This document shows positions 1-7,136 of a stretch of 64,000 bases of DNA, in pieces. Origin of the DNA: a virus. How positions within the stretch are numbered: the stretch's first letter is position 1; each line of letters begins with the position of its first letter. The stretch is taken from the IMG/VR virus record IMGVR_UViG_3300044294_000190, positions 1 to 64,000 of that record. One strand, 5' to 3'. A model generated the notes under the pieces. That model was given only the letters and a program-made list of their open reading frames with translations. It was not told the DNA's origin and ran no database searches. A program made the position numbers and the translations under genes.

Positions 1-416
1 GCATAAATACTGGCGTTTTTCTTTTGGCACACCAATCTTACGGCCAATTGTTTTGGATTCGTCACACCAATCTACGCATCCGCTGTTGGGACGGCTATGC
101 CTGTTGAAACAGTTCAAAGCATCTACCTTCAACTCGTCACGAAAATCTTTGATGATAATATCGTGATTTTTCAACTCGTTCTTGATTGCGGTTTCCGCGT
201 CCAACTTGTCAGCCGTTTCCTTGTCGGTTCTGAAAATGAGAGCACGCCAATTTTCGTGGTCTTGGTTGCGTGCTTTATGACGTTCCAAAATATCCAACAA
301 CTCCATGTCGTATTCTGTTGGACCGTCGTACGGTTTCATTTTGTAAATGACACCATCCTCTTTTCTACCGTCAACGTTTCTCCAACAAACTAGAAGGCGA
401 TTGGGCTGGTCAGTCA
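1..416 (-). CDS. hypothetical protein, cut by the left window edge
   Basis: An open frame runs from an ATG at 416 to the window edge without a stop, giving at least 138 residues, so the C-terminus is missing. The N-terminal half is soluble and charged. The visible C-terminal part has a Cys/His-containing stretch (CFNRHSRPNSGC, then WC, and a final YLC at the edge) that looks like the start of a small zinc-binding domain, as in many short phage proteins. It is the most downstream gene visible in the minus-strand series. Function is unknown; the zinc idea is inference. Confidence 0.7.
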
Positions 417-443
417 TGTTGTTTTCCAAACTTTGGTGTCAGA

Positions 444-719
444 TTATCGGTTTTTTGTGTTTCGTGGTTTCAGGCTCTCGTCAAGCGTCAATCCTAAAAA
501 ATTACCGCTTATAGGGTCTTCTACGTATGTAAATGGCGGTGGTAATCTCAAAGAACCAAATTGACCGCCTTTGGCAACCCTTACCAGCGACCCTGGTTCA
601 ATTTTTAATTTGGATTTATCTTTGTCCAAACCGCTAGGATGCCATTCGTACACGGCTCCAACACGAGGTCTTTGTGGACGACGACGGGTGTCGTTTTTTC
701 TATTGCGTCCATTTGGCAT
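444..719 (-). CDS. hypothetical small basic protein
   Basis: A 91-residue, Arg/Lys-rich protein with a basic N-terminus (NGRNRKNDTRRRPQRPR) followed by a short beta-rich part with GSLVRVAKGGQFG. No family recognised. The ATG at 719 has no visible Shine-Dalgarno; instead a perfect TATAAT lies 6 bases upstream, so it may be read from a leaderless transcript. It follows a 69-base gap after the next gene upstream, one of the longer gaps in this part of the genome. Confidence 0.7.
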   Translation of the reverse strand: MPNGRNRKNDTRRRPQRPRVGAVYEWHPSGLDKDKSKLKIEPGSLVRVAKGGQFGSLRLPPPFTYVEDPISGNFLGLTLDESLKPRNTKNR

Positions 720-725
720 GTTTAC

Positions 726-731
726 ATTATA
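726..731 (-). promoter_or_regulatory. candidate -10 promoter element of a leaderless transcript
   Basis: On the minus strand the sequence reads TATAAT followed by six bases and then the ATG of the gene at 444-719. A start site 6-7 bases after the -10 would fall on the start codon. No convincing -35 is seen. Seen directly: the hexamer and its distance. Inferred: promoter activity. Confidence 0.4.
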
Positions 732-788
732 GTATACTAATCACTCGTAGTACGGTGTTTGTACTGGATATTCATTTCACCCATTGGC

Positions 789-1061
789 TTAGCAATCCCA
801 TTTGCGAAGGGATTTATTAATCCTGCTGTTTGGGTCTCTAGCCGTCTTGGATGACGTGTTCTTCTTCTTCATTCCTTCCATACGAGCACAAAAAGATTTG
901 CGACGAGCGGCGTCTTTTGGTGACTTTTTCGCTTGTTCCTTGGACACGGGAGGCTTGAGGTTGTGACCTTCTTTTTTTGCCGAAGCGCGGCCTTTTGCGT
1001 TCAGCCCGCCTTCAGGGTTCTTGCCCTCTTTGCGTTGCCATGCAGGTGATTTTTTAGTCAC
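789..1061 (-). CDS. small basic protein, DUF6321-like
   Basis: A 90-residue, strongly basic protein with the signature SPAWQRKEGKNPEGGLNAKG near the N-terminus, then a Lys/Pro region, FCARMEGMKKK and a C-terminal RINKSLRKWDC. This pattern resembles the small DUF6321 family found in many aquatic phages; the family's role is not known. The start is a GTG at 1061 immediately after the stop of the upstream gene, with GGGAGAAG as ribosome binding site. The charge and size would suit nucleic acid binding, which is inference. Confidence 0.75.
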   Translation of the reverse strand: MTKKSPAWQRKEGKNPEGGLNAKGRASAKKEGHNLKPPVSKEQAKKSPKDAARRKSFCARMEGMKKKNTSSKTARDPNSRINKSLRKWDC

Positions 1062-1445
1062 TTATCTTCTCCCAATTCTTCCAACATACTCTCTTTTTGT
1101 TAATAGTTTACCTTCGTTTGCTGTAGCCCCTGCATTAAAGTGGTCATCAATATAACGTACTGCTTGAATTGCTGATGTAAATGGAAAAGTTTTGTAACTA
1201 TCTACCGTCTTTGGTTGTTCATCAAACTCAAGAGTCACATTATACCCGACAACTTGAAGAGGACCAGCAGTATGTCGTTTTTTGCTGCCCATATTAGTTC
1301 TCATTTTTGGACGAACTTCTGGAGAAATTAGCACCTCTCTATGGGTGTAATGGGGCCATGGGTCAAAACCCATTCCTGAAATAGGCCGCATTTCACGCTT
1401 TGGTCTCCGATTTTCATTATGGCGCTCGTCGTTACCACGTGTCAT
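1062..1445 (-). CDS. hypothetical protein
   Basis: 127 residues. The N-terminal 60 residues are polar and probably disordered (Asn/Arg/Pro-rich). The second half, from GPLQVVGYNVTLEFDE onward, looks folded and ends in VGRIGRR. No family recognised. It abuts the GTG of the downstream gene without a gap, so the two are likely translated together. It belongs to the block of basic unknown genes between 0.4 and 5.8 kb. Confidence 0.65.
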   Translation of the reverse strand: MTRGNDERHNENRRPKREMRPISGMGFDPWPHYTHREVLISPEVRPKMRTNMGSKKRHTAGPLQVVGYNVTLEFDEQPKTVDSYKTFPFTSAIQAVRYIDDHFNAGATANEGKLLTKREYVGRIGRR

Positions 1446-1468
1446 TACTTTTTCGCTTGTTTCTTTAG

Positions 1469-3031
1469 TTAACTACTTCTAGTTGTGCGTCTGCCGCCTC
1501 GTGTGGCATTTTTGGCTCGTGGATGTGCACGAGCAGCTCCACTATTACTAATTGTGGGTCCTTTGCCACCGCCTGTTGCACGACCACTGTTGGTAATTGT
1601 TGCTGCACCGCCACCGCCGCCGCCAACACCACCGTAGCTTCCGGGGAGATATTGGTTATTAGACGAGAAAGGACTACCACCAGTAATATCGCCAGAGTTG
1701 TCTCCGCCAATGCGTATGTCTTGAACCGCTCCTACATTGTTAAATGCAGAGTGTCCGCCTTGAAATGCTCGGGATCGGCCACCTGGGGTGGGGTATCCAC
1801 CATCCGCAGGAGGTGCTGGATCGGGAGATGCTGGATCGGGAGATGCTGGATCGGGAGATGCTGGAGCAGGAGATGCTGGAGCAGGAGATTTTGGAACACG
1901 TTTCCCACCACCTGACGGAGGAGTAGGCGGCGGTGCTCCACCGCCACCTGCGGCAGGGGGCGTGGGAGGGGTTGGCGGAGGAGAGCCAGCAGCTGCTGCT
2001 TCTCCCTTCTTTCGTGCCTCTTTTTCAGAGCCTTCAAGAAACTTACCAATCTTGGTCAGTGTTCCTCGAAGACGTCCCAGTCCTTTTTTGTCGGGTTTTG
2101 CTGCGTCGGGTTTTGCCGTTGGATTAACAGCCTCAACATTTACACCTTCCGGCTTACGAAATGTGCCCATGTCATCGGAATTGTCTCGCTTGACTTGATC
2201 AAAAGAGCTTTCATCAAAAGAACCTTGCTTTTTCCCTTTTTCGGCTCGGGCGGCAGATGCTTTACGCTCTTCTTCCCAATATCCACCATCTCCCCTCTTT
2301 TTTGCTCCAAAGTTCTTGGGTTTACCAGTTCCTCCACCCGTTTTTTCATCGCCGGAAAGTTCTCCCCACGACATACCTCCACCAGCTGCTTTTGCATCGT
2401 CCCAAATGGTGCTCTTTTCTTTCTTTGCGCCAAAGTTGCGGGGACCCGACGGTTGGTCTTTATCGTCCTTTTTATTAGCTGTAGGAGTTTTCTCGCTTGT
2501 TGGTTTTTCGGTTTTTGCGGGCTTGTCTTTCTTTGCGGGCGTGTCTTTCTTTGCGGGCTTGTCTTTCTTTGCCATTGATTCAGATGCTTTCTCAACTGCG
2601 GCATCGACAGCTGGGGTGGTCTTTTTGGGGCGACCTGGTCCTTTCTTTTCGGTGGCAGGTTCGGGTGTTGGCTTGCTTTCCTCTTTTACTGGTTTGCCTT
2701 CTCCCTTTGCAGGCTTCTCATTCTTTTTTGCCACGGCCTTTTCCTTTCGCTCGGCTGCTTTGCGCTCTCTTACTTCTCGATCTTCTTCGTTAAATTCTTC
2801 TTCTTTTCCAGGTTTGAGAAGATCATTAAGTTGTTCTTTATGGGAAGCATGTGCTCTTTTGAGAAGTTCTTGATGTGCTTTTGCTTTCTCACCCGTAAGT
2901 CCTTCTCCAGTACCATAGGCCTTACCAACGTCCTTAACAACTCGTTCGTGCGTCCTAATAAGGTGTGCCAGTCGCTTGTTTTTAACACCATCAGCTAACG
3001 ATGGTTTTTTTGATTTTTTAGTTTCAGCCAT
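1469..3031 (-). CDS. large low-complexity protein with Lys/Ala/Pro and Gly-rich segments
   Basis: 520 residues, almost all low complexity. The first ~90 residues are a charged helical region (LKPGKEEEFNEEDREVRERK). Next comes a long Lys/Ala/Pro/Glu region with KKGPGRPKK, an AT-hook-like GRP core, and tandem AKKDKP repeats. After that are proline-rich stretches, a tandem SPDPA repeat and a Gly/Ser/Asn-rich C-terminal ~100 residues containing two TISNSG/TITNSG motifs, ending with an Arg-rich tail. No enzyme domain is seen. A DNA-binding internal virion or nucleoid-like protein is possible because of the AT hook and basic charge, but this is speculation. Other frames here are open on both strands because of the biased composition; only this frame has phage-like context and an ATG in series with its neighbours. 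Confidence 0.7.
   Translation of the reverse strand: MAETKKSKKPSLADGVKNKRLAHLIRTHERVVKDVGKAYGTGEGLTGEKAKAHQELLKRAHASHKEQLNDLLKPGKEEEFNEEDREVRERKAAERKEKAVAKKNEKPAKGEGKPVKEESKPTPEPATEKKGPGRPKKTTPAVDAAVEKASESMAKKDKPAKKDTPAKKDKPAKTEKPTSEKTPTANKKDDKDQPSGPRNFGAKKEKSTIWDDAKAAGGGMSWGELSGDEKTGGGTGKPKNFGAKKRGDGGYWEEERKASAARAEKGKKQGSFDESSFDQVKRDNSDDMGTFRKPEGVNVEAVNPTAKPDAAKPDKKGLGRLRGTLTKIGKFLEGSEKEARKKGEAAAAGSPPPTPPTPPAAGGGGAPPPTPPSGGGKRVPKSPAPASPAPASPDPASPDPASPDPAPPADGGYPTPGGRSRAFQGGHSAFNNVGAVQDIRIGGDNSGDITGGSPFSSNNQYLPGSYGGVGGGGGGAATITNSGRATGGGKGPTISNSGAARAHPRAKNATRGGRRTTRSS
1815..1889 (-). repeat. 15-bp tandem repeat, five units
   Basis: Five in-frame 15-base units: three identical copies of gctggatcgggagat followed by two copies of gctggagcaggagat. 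On the coding strand they give the Ser-Pro-Asp-Pro-Ala and Ser-Pro-Ala-Pro-Ala repeats of the protein encoded here. The near identity suggests recent expansion by slippage. Confidence 0.9.
2522..2573 (-). repeat. 18-bp tandem repeat, three units
   Basis: Three consecutive copies, the last slightly short, of an 18-base unit (cttgtctttctttgcggg with one variant base) encode the repeated Lys-Pro-Ala-Lys-Lys-Asp hexapeptides of the low-complexity protein. Like the 15-bp repeat in the same gene, it keeps the reading frame. Confidence 0.85.
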
Positions 3032-3049
3032 AGATACTCCAGAATATCA

Positions 3050-4030
3050 TTAAAAAAGCTTTAGCTGTTCTGCTCCACGGTCCCCGCCAAATTGGTTCTT
3101 GGACAAGGGTTTTGATGGGGCTTTTGTCTTTTCAGCTTTTGGTTTTTCGGTTTTCGCTGAATTAGACTTTGGCTTCTTTTTTGACTTAGTGGCATTTTTC
3201 TTTTCTACGTTGCGCCGTAGGGCATCATGGTTTGGGACGTGGTTAGTTACGTATTCCTCAATGGTGATTTTAGGTTGTCCAGATTGAACACGGTCATATT
3301 GGTGTTGTATAAACCCTCGGTACTCCGGTGTGTAAGTTGGAAATGGCTCGTACTTGTTTGAAGGAAAACGTTGTGCTGGTAGCGCCGCAAAACCCTTTTC
3401 AAGAACTTCTCCAGTAATTACCTTATGTGCGGTGGTGTCCCAAGAAAGGGTGTCCATTGGATTGTCATCGATTAACTTTATTTTATTTTTAGCACCACTT
3501 TTGGGGAGTTGATCCTTTGTCATAAAATCTTGCTCGTTGTATCCCCATCGAGCTATTTGATCAATATAAGCTTGGTGGGTGCTTCTTCTTGGGTAATAAT
3601 TCTTTCCTACGTGATGTCCACCAGTTTTTTTCCTGTGGTATCGATTGTAGTAATCGTCAGTAGCAGCCTCTTCTATGCCAGAAGAATAATAGGCTTGTGT
3701 TTGTGGCAACTTTTTTCCTGATAACAATAATTGTGCTTCTTTTTCAAGACTGGGGATATGCCTAGGATTGTCGTCAAGACTTGTACCTTTGTAATAGTAT
3801 TTGGTCATGTCCCATGGTTCACCCCAATTTGGGTTAGCAAAATGATGACGGGATACCCATGTAGCGTCTTCATCTTCAAAGTTTTGAGAATCTTTGATGT
3901 CTTGTTTATAGTTTTCTGCATCCATCAAATAGTGGGCTGCTACAGTCATCGCCGTGTGGCTAACCGGGTAGAGATACTCTGGAGCAACGTCAAAACGTTT
4001 CAAAGATTTGCTTGTGCCTTTACGAGCCAC
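3050..4030 (-). CDS. hypothetical protein with C-terminal QLKLF motif
   Basis: 326 residues from a GTG at 4030, preferred over an upstream TTG because GGAG sits 8 bases before it (TTGGAGATAATTGTG) and overlap with the upstream gene is then avoided. Residues 1-265 are a Tyr/His/Trp-rich, apparently folded region with no family recognised. This is followed by a Lys/Ala/Pro linker (KSKKKPKSNSAKTEKPKAEK) and a C-terminal tail ending exactly in QLKLF. That ending matches the QLxLF pattern of bacterial beta sliding clamp-binding motifs. The motif is visible; clamp binding is inference, and no clamp gene is in the window. Confidence 0.7.
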   Translation of the reverse strand: MARKGTSKSLKRFDVAPEYLYPVSHTAMTVAAHYLMDAENYKQDIKDSQNFEDEDATWVSRHHFANPNWGEPWDMTKYYYKGTSLDDNPRHIPSLEKEAQLLLSGKKLPQTQAYYSSGIEEAATDDYYNRYHRKKTGGHHVGKNYYPRRSTHQAYIDQIARWGYNEQDFMTKDQLPKSGAKNKIKLIDDNPMDTLSWDTTAHKVITGEVLEKGFAALPAQRFPSNKYEPFPTYTPEYRGFIQHQYDRVQSGQPKITIEEYVTNHVPNHDALRRNVEKKNATKSKKKPKSNSAKTEKPKAEKTKAPSKPLSKNQFGGDRGAEQLKLF

Positions 4031-4032
4031 AA

Positions 4033-4530
4033 TTATCTCCAAGTGGGTCGTAGCGTTTGTAGTTGCGCACGACGTTGAGCATTGACTTCAGCGGGCACTT
4101 CCTGATCTGTGGTTCGAGGAAGCCCTTTGGGGCCAACCTTTCCATCGTTGGTTAGACGCACAGGCTCAGCCCCTGGGGGTGAGAACTTGATACCTGCTTG
4201 TTGGTATTTAAGGCCTGTGTACAAATTAAATTCATCTGGCCATAGGTAATCACCTTGATTAATACGTTCGCCTTTGTGAACACCACGCGAATATTGGCGA
4301 GCATTCATTCGGCTGAGTGTTCCAAGAATTTTGTCTTGTCGTCGGTTGGACGACATTGTGCCGAGGTATCCGTCTGGATACGTCGTATCTTGTAGAGTTC
4401 GATACCCGGCTAGTTGATAATCTTTGGCACTACGAAACACCGGGGCCGGACCCATCAAGGGTTGTGATCCGGCATCCGGCGGCATGCTGGGGTTATTCCA
4501 GTTAGCAAACGCTTGGGTTTGTTGACTCAT
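4033..4530 (-). CDS. hypothetical protein
   Basis: 165 residues. Starts with a polar segment (SQQTQAFANWNNPSMPPDAG) and continues with Tyr/Arg/Gly-rich sequence including RRQDKILGTLSRMNARQYSRG and a Pro-rich C-terminus. No transmembrane segment, signal or known motif. The composition resembles the unknown protein at 47449-47856, but no alignment was made. It is the second product of a tight series with the small gene ending at 4532. Confidence 0.65.
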   Translation of the reverse strand: MSQQTQAFANWNNPSMPPDAGSQPLMGPAPVFRSAKDYQLAGYRTLQDTTYPDGYLGTMSSNRRQDKILGTLSRMNARQYSRGVHKGERINQGDYLWPDEFNLYTGLKYQQAGIKFSPPGAEPVRLTNDGKVGPKGLPRTTDQEVPAEVNAQRRAQLQTLRPTWR

Positions 4531-4531
4531 T

Positions 4532-4654
4532 TCATCCCCTACCGCCCATAGATGTCATAAAACCACCGCCAGCCCCGGCAGCAGAAGAAATTGGCCTGGG
4601 CTTGGCTTTCTTTTTTGCAGTTTTCTTTTTTTTAGGCTGCTGGGTAGTCATCAT
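4532..4654 (-). CDS. small basic ORF overlapping its neighbour
   Basis: A 40-residue frame from ATG 4654 (a second ATG follows directly) to TGA 4532. It has a Lys-rich middle (PKKKKTAKKKAKPRP) and a Gly-rich C-terminus (AGAGGGFMTSMGGRG). AAGGG lies 7 bases upstream of the start. It overlaps the end of the upstream gene by 23 bases and ends 1 base before the start codon of the downstream gene, filling the only gap in this series. Support is positional, so it is less certain than the longer genes. Confidence 0.5.
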   Translation of the reverse strand: MMTTQQPKKKKTAKKKAKPRPISSAAGAGGGFMTSMGGRG

Positions 4655-5204
4655 CGTCACCCTTGTGCCAATAGGGGTCTTTTTCTGGATACGGGTCTTT
4701 AAAAGTCGGTGGTTTCTTGGGTGGCTTGGGCGGTTTACCAGCGCCTCCCTTTTTCCCCTTCAACCGTCCCTTTAAAGCTTCTGTGTTCGGGCCCGTGTCT
4801 TTTCTGTGATATTCATTTGATCGTGGATTGTGTTGCCAATTTTCTTTTTGACCGGTCCATGCGCCAAACGGCTCATCAGTAAACAACGTCTTATCTTCAC
4901 CCAACAAACCAAGTTTTTTAGCCATCCAATCCATTGTTGCCGTTGAAGATTCTGAGACAAACATTTTAAAGTTTTTGATTGACCTTGTCGTCGGTCTAGA
5001 GGCCGCGCTTGGTCGTTTCATACCTTGTTTTGGCAAATCTACTTGACTTTGATAGTGAGACTCTAATGGATCAATGTCTTTAACGCGATAATCGGGAGAC
5101 GGATTGAGAGACGCGTCCTTTGGCGCAGCGGCTTTCCTACCCCGATATTCGTTGATATCGGTGATTTGGCCTTTTGGTTGATCGTGCTTGCGAATAAAAC
5201 CCAT
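4632..5204 (-). CDS. hypothetical protein
   Basis: 190 residues, basic and polar. Residues ~85-110 (SSTATMDWMAKKLGLLGED) look helical. The C-terminal ~60 residues are a Lys/Gly/Pro-rich linker (LKGRLKGKKGGAGKPPKPPK) followed by an acidic end, GDDDDYPAA. No family recognised. Basic linker plus acidic tail recurs in this block of genes. Confidence 0.65.
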   Translation of the reverse strand: MGFIRKHDQPKGQITDINEYRGRKAAAPKDASLNPSPDYRVKDIDPLESHYQSQVDLPKQGMKRPSAASRPTTRSIKNFKMFVSESSTATMDWMAKKLGLLGEDKTLFTDEPFGAWTGQKENWQHNPRSNEYHRKDTGPNTEALKGRLKGKKGGAGKPPKPPKKPPTFKDPYPEKDPYWHKGDDDDYPAA

Positions 5205-5212
5205 GTTAAAAG

Positions 5213-5776
5213 TTAGATTCGAACATCTTTATGATATTCGCCTTGCTTCCTCTTTTCTTCGTGAGCTTCTTTTTCGTCAAGAGCTTTTATTTGTTCAGGA
5301 CGCGACTTTTTCCCATAGGTTTTCTTATCGTATTTTTCAACGCCTTTAAACCCACCTTCAATGTACGCCCCAGCAACGCCACCCTTGGCAACCTTTGTTA
5401 TACGTCCATCTTTGCCCTCTTTAAGAGTGTTTTGGCCATAAGTGTCAAGTCGACGTTCTTCGTCCGCACGAGCACGATCATATACGAGACCACGTCGTTG
5501 TGATTCGGCGCGTTCCTTGGGCTTGTTAATCTTCTTCATAGCCTTGTCTTTGCGACGTTGTTCTTTTTCGGGCAAGACCCACTTGCTTGGGGCCGCTTCG
5601 GTATCAATTGTTACTTTGTAACCAGTGGTGCCATCAGGCTTGACATACGGTCGGGCATCGCCACGCCTGACTGCGTCATATACTGATTCTTTGTTACTAA
5701 CAGGAGCTGGCTTGGTCACGCCATGCGGATCGTCGTAGCGTCCGCCGTGGTGACCCTTGTGTCGAAACAGCGGCAT
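5213..5776 (-). CDS. hypothetical highly charged protein
   Basis: 187 residues with very high Lys/Arg/Glu content. The N-terminus is His/Gly-rich (FRHKGHHGGRYDDPHG). A probable single long helix spans about residues 65-115 (EKEQRRKDKAMKKINKPK and following), then a Gly-rich segment (VAKGGVAGAYIEGGFKG) and another charged helix. No family recognised. It lies just downstream of the SpoVS-like gene, 3 bases away. Confidence 0.65.
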   Translation of the reverse strand: MPLFRHKGHHGGRYDDPHGVTKPAPVSNKESVYDAVRRGDARPYVKPDGTTGYKVTIDTEAAPSKWVLPEKEQRRKDKAMKKINKPKERAESQRRGLVYDRARADEERRLDTYGQNTLKEGKDGRITKVAKGGVAGAYIEGGFKGVEKYDKKTYGKKSRPEQIKALDEKEAHEEKRKQGEYHKDVRI

Positions 5777-5779
5777 AAA

Positions 5780-6070
5780 TTACCTCACAACCGGTTTAAA
5801 GGAAATAGCAGAAATGCTTTCCCCGTTCTCTCCAATAATATCATCAAAGCCAATAATGTAAGTTAGGTCAATTCCACGGGGGGCGACAAAACCACGTGCA
5901 ATGGCGGCGGATTTAGCGGCTTGATTAACAGCGCTTGCACCAATGGCTCGCATTTTTGGAAAATGTCCAGCAACAATGGCCCGAGCCAAAATAGAGCCAA
6001 CGCTTTGGGGGTTGCTACTTCCTGAAACTTTCAAGACATCTTCAATTTTTGTAACTTGTTGTTCAGCCAC
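5780..6070 (-). CDS. SpoVS-like protein (stage V sporulation protein S family)
   Basis: 96 residues from a GTG at 6070 that has AGGAGA 5 bases upstream; an upstream ATG at 6100 lacks a ribosome binding site. Nearly the whole length resembles the compact SpoVS family (~86 residues): a VLKVSGSSNPQSVGSILARA start, a middle MRAIGASAVNQAAKSAAIAR, then GFVAPRGIDLTYI and a C-terminal strand (ISAISFKPVVR). In Bacillus and Thermus relatives SpoVS is a small, possibly nucleic acid-binding Alba-like-fold protein that affects sporulation and cell division. Here it closes the replication and recombination operon. A role in binding phage nucleic acid or altering host division is inference. Confidence 0.85.
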   Translation of the reverse strand: MAEQQVTKIEDVLKVSGSSNPQSVGSILARAIVAGHFPKMRAIGASAVNQAAKSAAIARGFVAPRGIDLTYIIGFDDIIGENGESISAISFKPVVR

Positions 6071-6102
6071 GTTGTCTCCTGACAATAAACTTAGAAACAA
6101 GT

Positions 6103-6489
6103 TTAGCAGAATCCCGCATCTTTTAAAATAGCAATAATGTCAGACAGGCGCATTACGGCATAGGAGTCTCCTAATGCTTTATCACCTTTTCCGGGTCGTT
6201 TGACAACCAATATGGGTAGAGCATCATCTAAACGAGTAGCTTGCTCCACGGTGTCATTAAGCCACTCACTTAACTTAAATGTTTTTTGGTTCTTGCATTG
6301 GATGCAGGCTTTTCGAACAATAGTAACACCGCCGAGACTATGAATGGTCTGCTCTACGCCGTGAATATCCCCTTTGTCTTGACCACCCTCTAACGCGGTA
6401 CGGTGGGCTTTTGCAAAACCGTTGTTGTTAAGGTACTCACGAATGGCAGTCTCAAAAGAAGTACCTTTAGCCTTGTTCTTGTTTCCCAT
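6103..6489 (-). CDS. Holliday junction resolvase-like PD-(D/E)XK nuclease
   Basis: 128 residues from ATG 6489 (an upstream TTG is less likely). Motifs of an Hjc-type resolvase or PD-(D/E)XK nuclease are visible: KGTSFETAIREYL with the early acidic residue E13, GGQDKGDI carrying D38 and D41, and IQCKNQ with K66, then an amphipathic helix (LSEWLNDTVEQA) and the strand LPILVVKRPGKG. In this fold the acidic residues bind metal and the Lys helps cleavage. It would resolve branched DNA made during recombination and replication. It is in an operon with RecA, a Cas4-like nuclease and a second resolvase candidate. Confidence 0.75.
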   Translation of the reverse strand: MGNKNKAKGTSFETAIREYLNNNGFAKAHRTALEGGQDKGDIHGVEQTIHSLGGVTIVRKACIQCKNQKTFKLSEWLNDTVEQATRLDDALPILVVKRPGKGDKALGDSYAVMRLSDIIAILKDAGFC

Positions 6490-6649
6490 CGTCAATCACT
6501 TCCCATTTTGCCTGGCTAAATCCGCGAATGCGACCATCAAGTTCAATGTACACCCAAGTGGGGGCGTCTGGGTCGCAACCACAGCCCATGATTTGCCGTG
6601 GTTTATGTTCTACCACTGTCCCGCATGTTAAGCAGCGTGTTTTAATCAT
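6467..6649 (-). CDS. small zinc-ribbon-like protein
   Basis: 60 residues starting CLTCGTVVEHKPRQ and then CGCDPDAPTW, giving four Cys in a CxxC...CxC arrangement typical of a small zinc-binding fold, then a short strand region (VYIELDGRIRGF). Overlaps the downstream nuclease gene by 23 bases and its own start is within the ATGA-style junction with the upstream gene. Function unknown. Confidence 0.7.
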   Translation of the reverse strand: MIKTRCLTCGTVVEHKPRQIMGCGCDPDAPTWVYIELDGRIRGFSQAKWEVIDDGKQEQG

Positions 6650-7131
6650 GGAATGTATTTGTACAACTTCTTTTCATGCGGGGCAATACTAATGCGACGA
6701 CTCAGCTCTCTTGACAAGAGGTGAGAGCCACGTTCACATCGATCAAATACTGTATCAACAAGTTTGCGATACGCACGAGCCTTGGTATGGGCGTTTTGGG
6801 CGTTCATCACGATCTCAGACACACTGCTTTTGGCTTTAGCAATAGTAACCAATTCACCTTTAGTTTTGGAATCCCATTGGTTAATCAACGTAGTTGCTTT
6901 TGCAAAATCTAAATCGTTAGAAGCGTTTTCTTCCGCAATCTCTGCCAAAACAAGTTGAGATTTGGAGTAATTGAGCCATGCCGTGTATTGGGAATAATAA
7001 GACATCAACTGAGAATCGGTCAGATCATCAAGATTAAATGGGATTTCAGGAATCCCATTGCCGGGTCTGGAAGGCAAAGAAAAGTGTTTGTGAAAATCAG
7101 AGTACTCAACTTCAAGGGATTCAATGGACAT
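6646..7131 (-). CDS. hypothetical helical protein in the recombination operon
   Basis: 161 residues from ATG 7131 with AAAGGA 9 bases upstream; a longer frame upstream would overlap the Cas4-like gene by 70 bases. Mostly helical, with QLMSYYSQYTAWLNYSKSQL and a long following helix (AEENASNDLDFAKATTL) suggesting a coiled coil. No family recognised. Sitting directly after the Cas4-like nuclease it could be a recombination accessory factor, but nothing in the sequence proves this. Confidence 0.7.
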   Translation of the reverse strand: MSIESLEVEYSDFHKHFSLPSRPGNGIPEIPFNLDDLTDSQLMSYYSQYTAWLNYSKSQLVLAEIAEENASNDLDFAKATTLINQWDSKTKGELVTIAKAKSSVSEIVMNAQNAHTKARAYRKLVDTVFDRCERGSHLLSRELSRRISIAPHEKKLYKYIP

Positions 7132-7136
7132 AATGC

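Noticed and set aside
97-393. Plus-strand 98-codon frame at the left end
   Set aside because: It is antisense to the edge-truncated minus-strand gene 1-416, which has better codon character and follows the operon direction.
1523-2873. Long plus-strand frames opposite the low-complexity gene
   Set aside because: Repeat-driven open frames on the complementary strand; only the minus-strand frame fits the operon.
6071-6100. ATG 6100 as start of the SpoVS-like gene
   Set aside because: No ribosome binding site; GTG 6070 has AGGAGA at the right distance and matches the family length.
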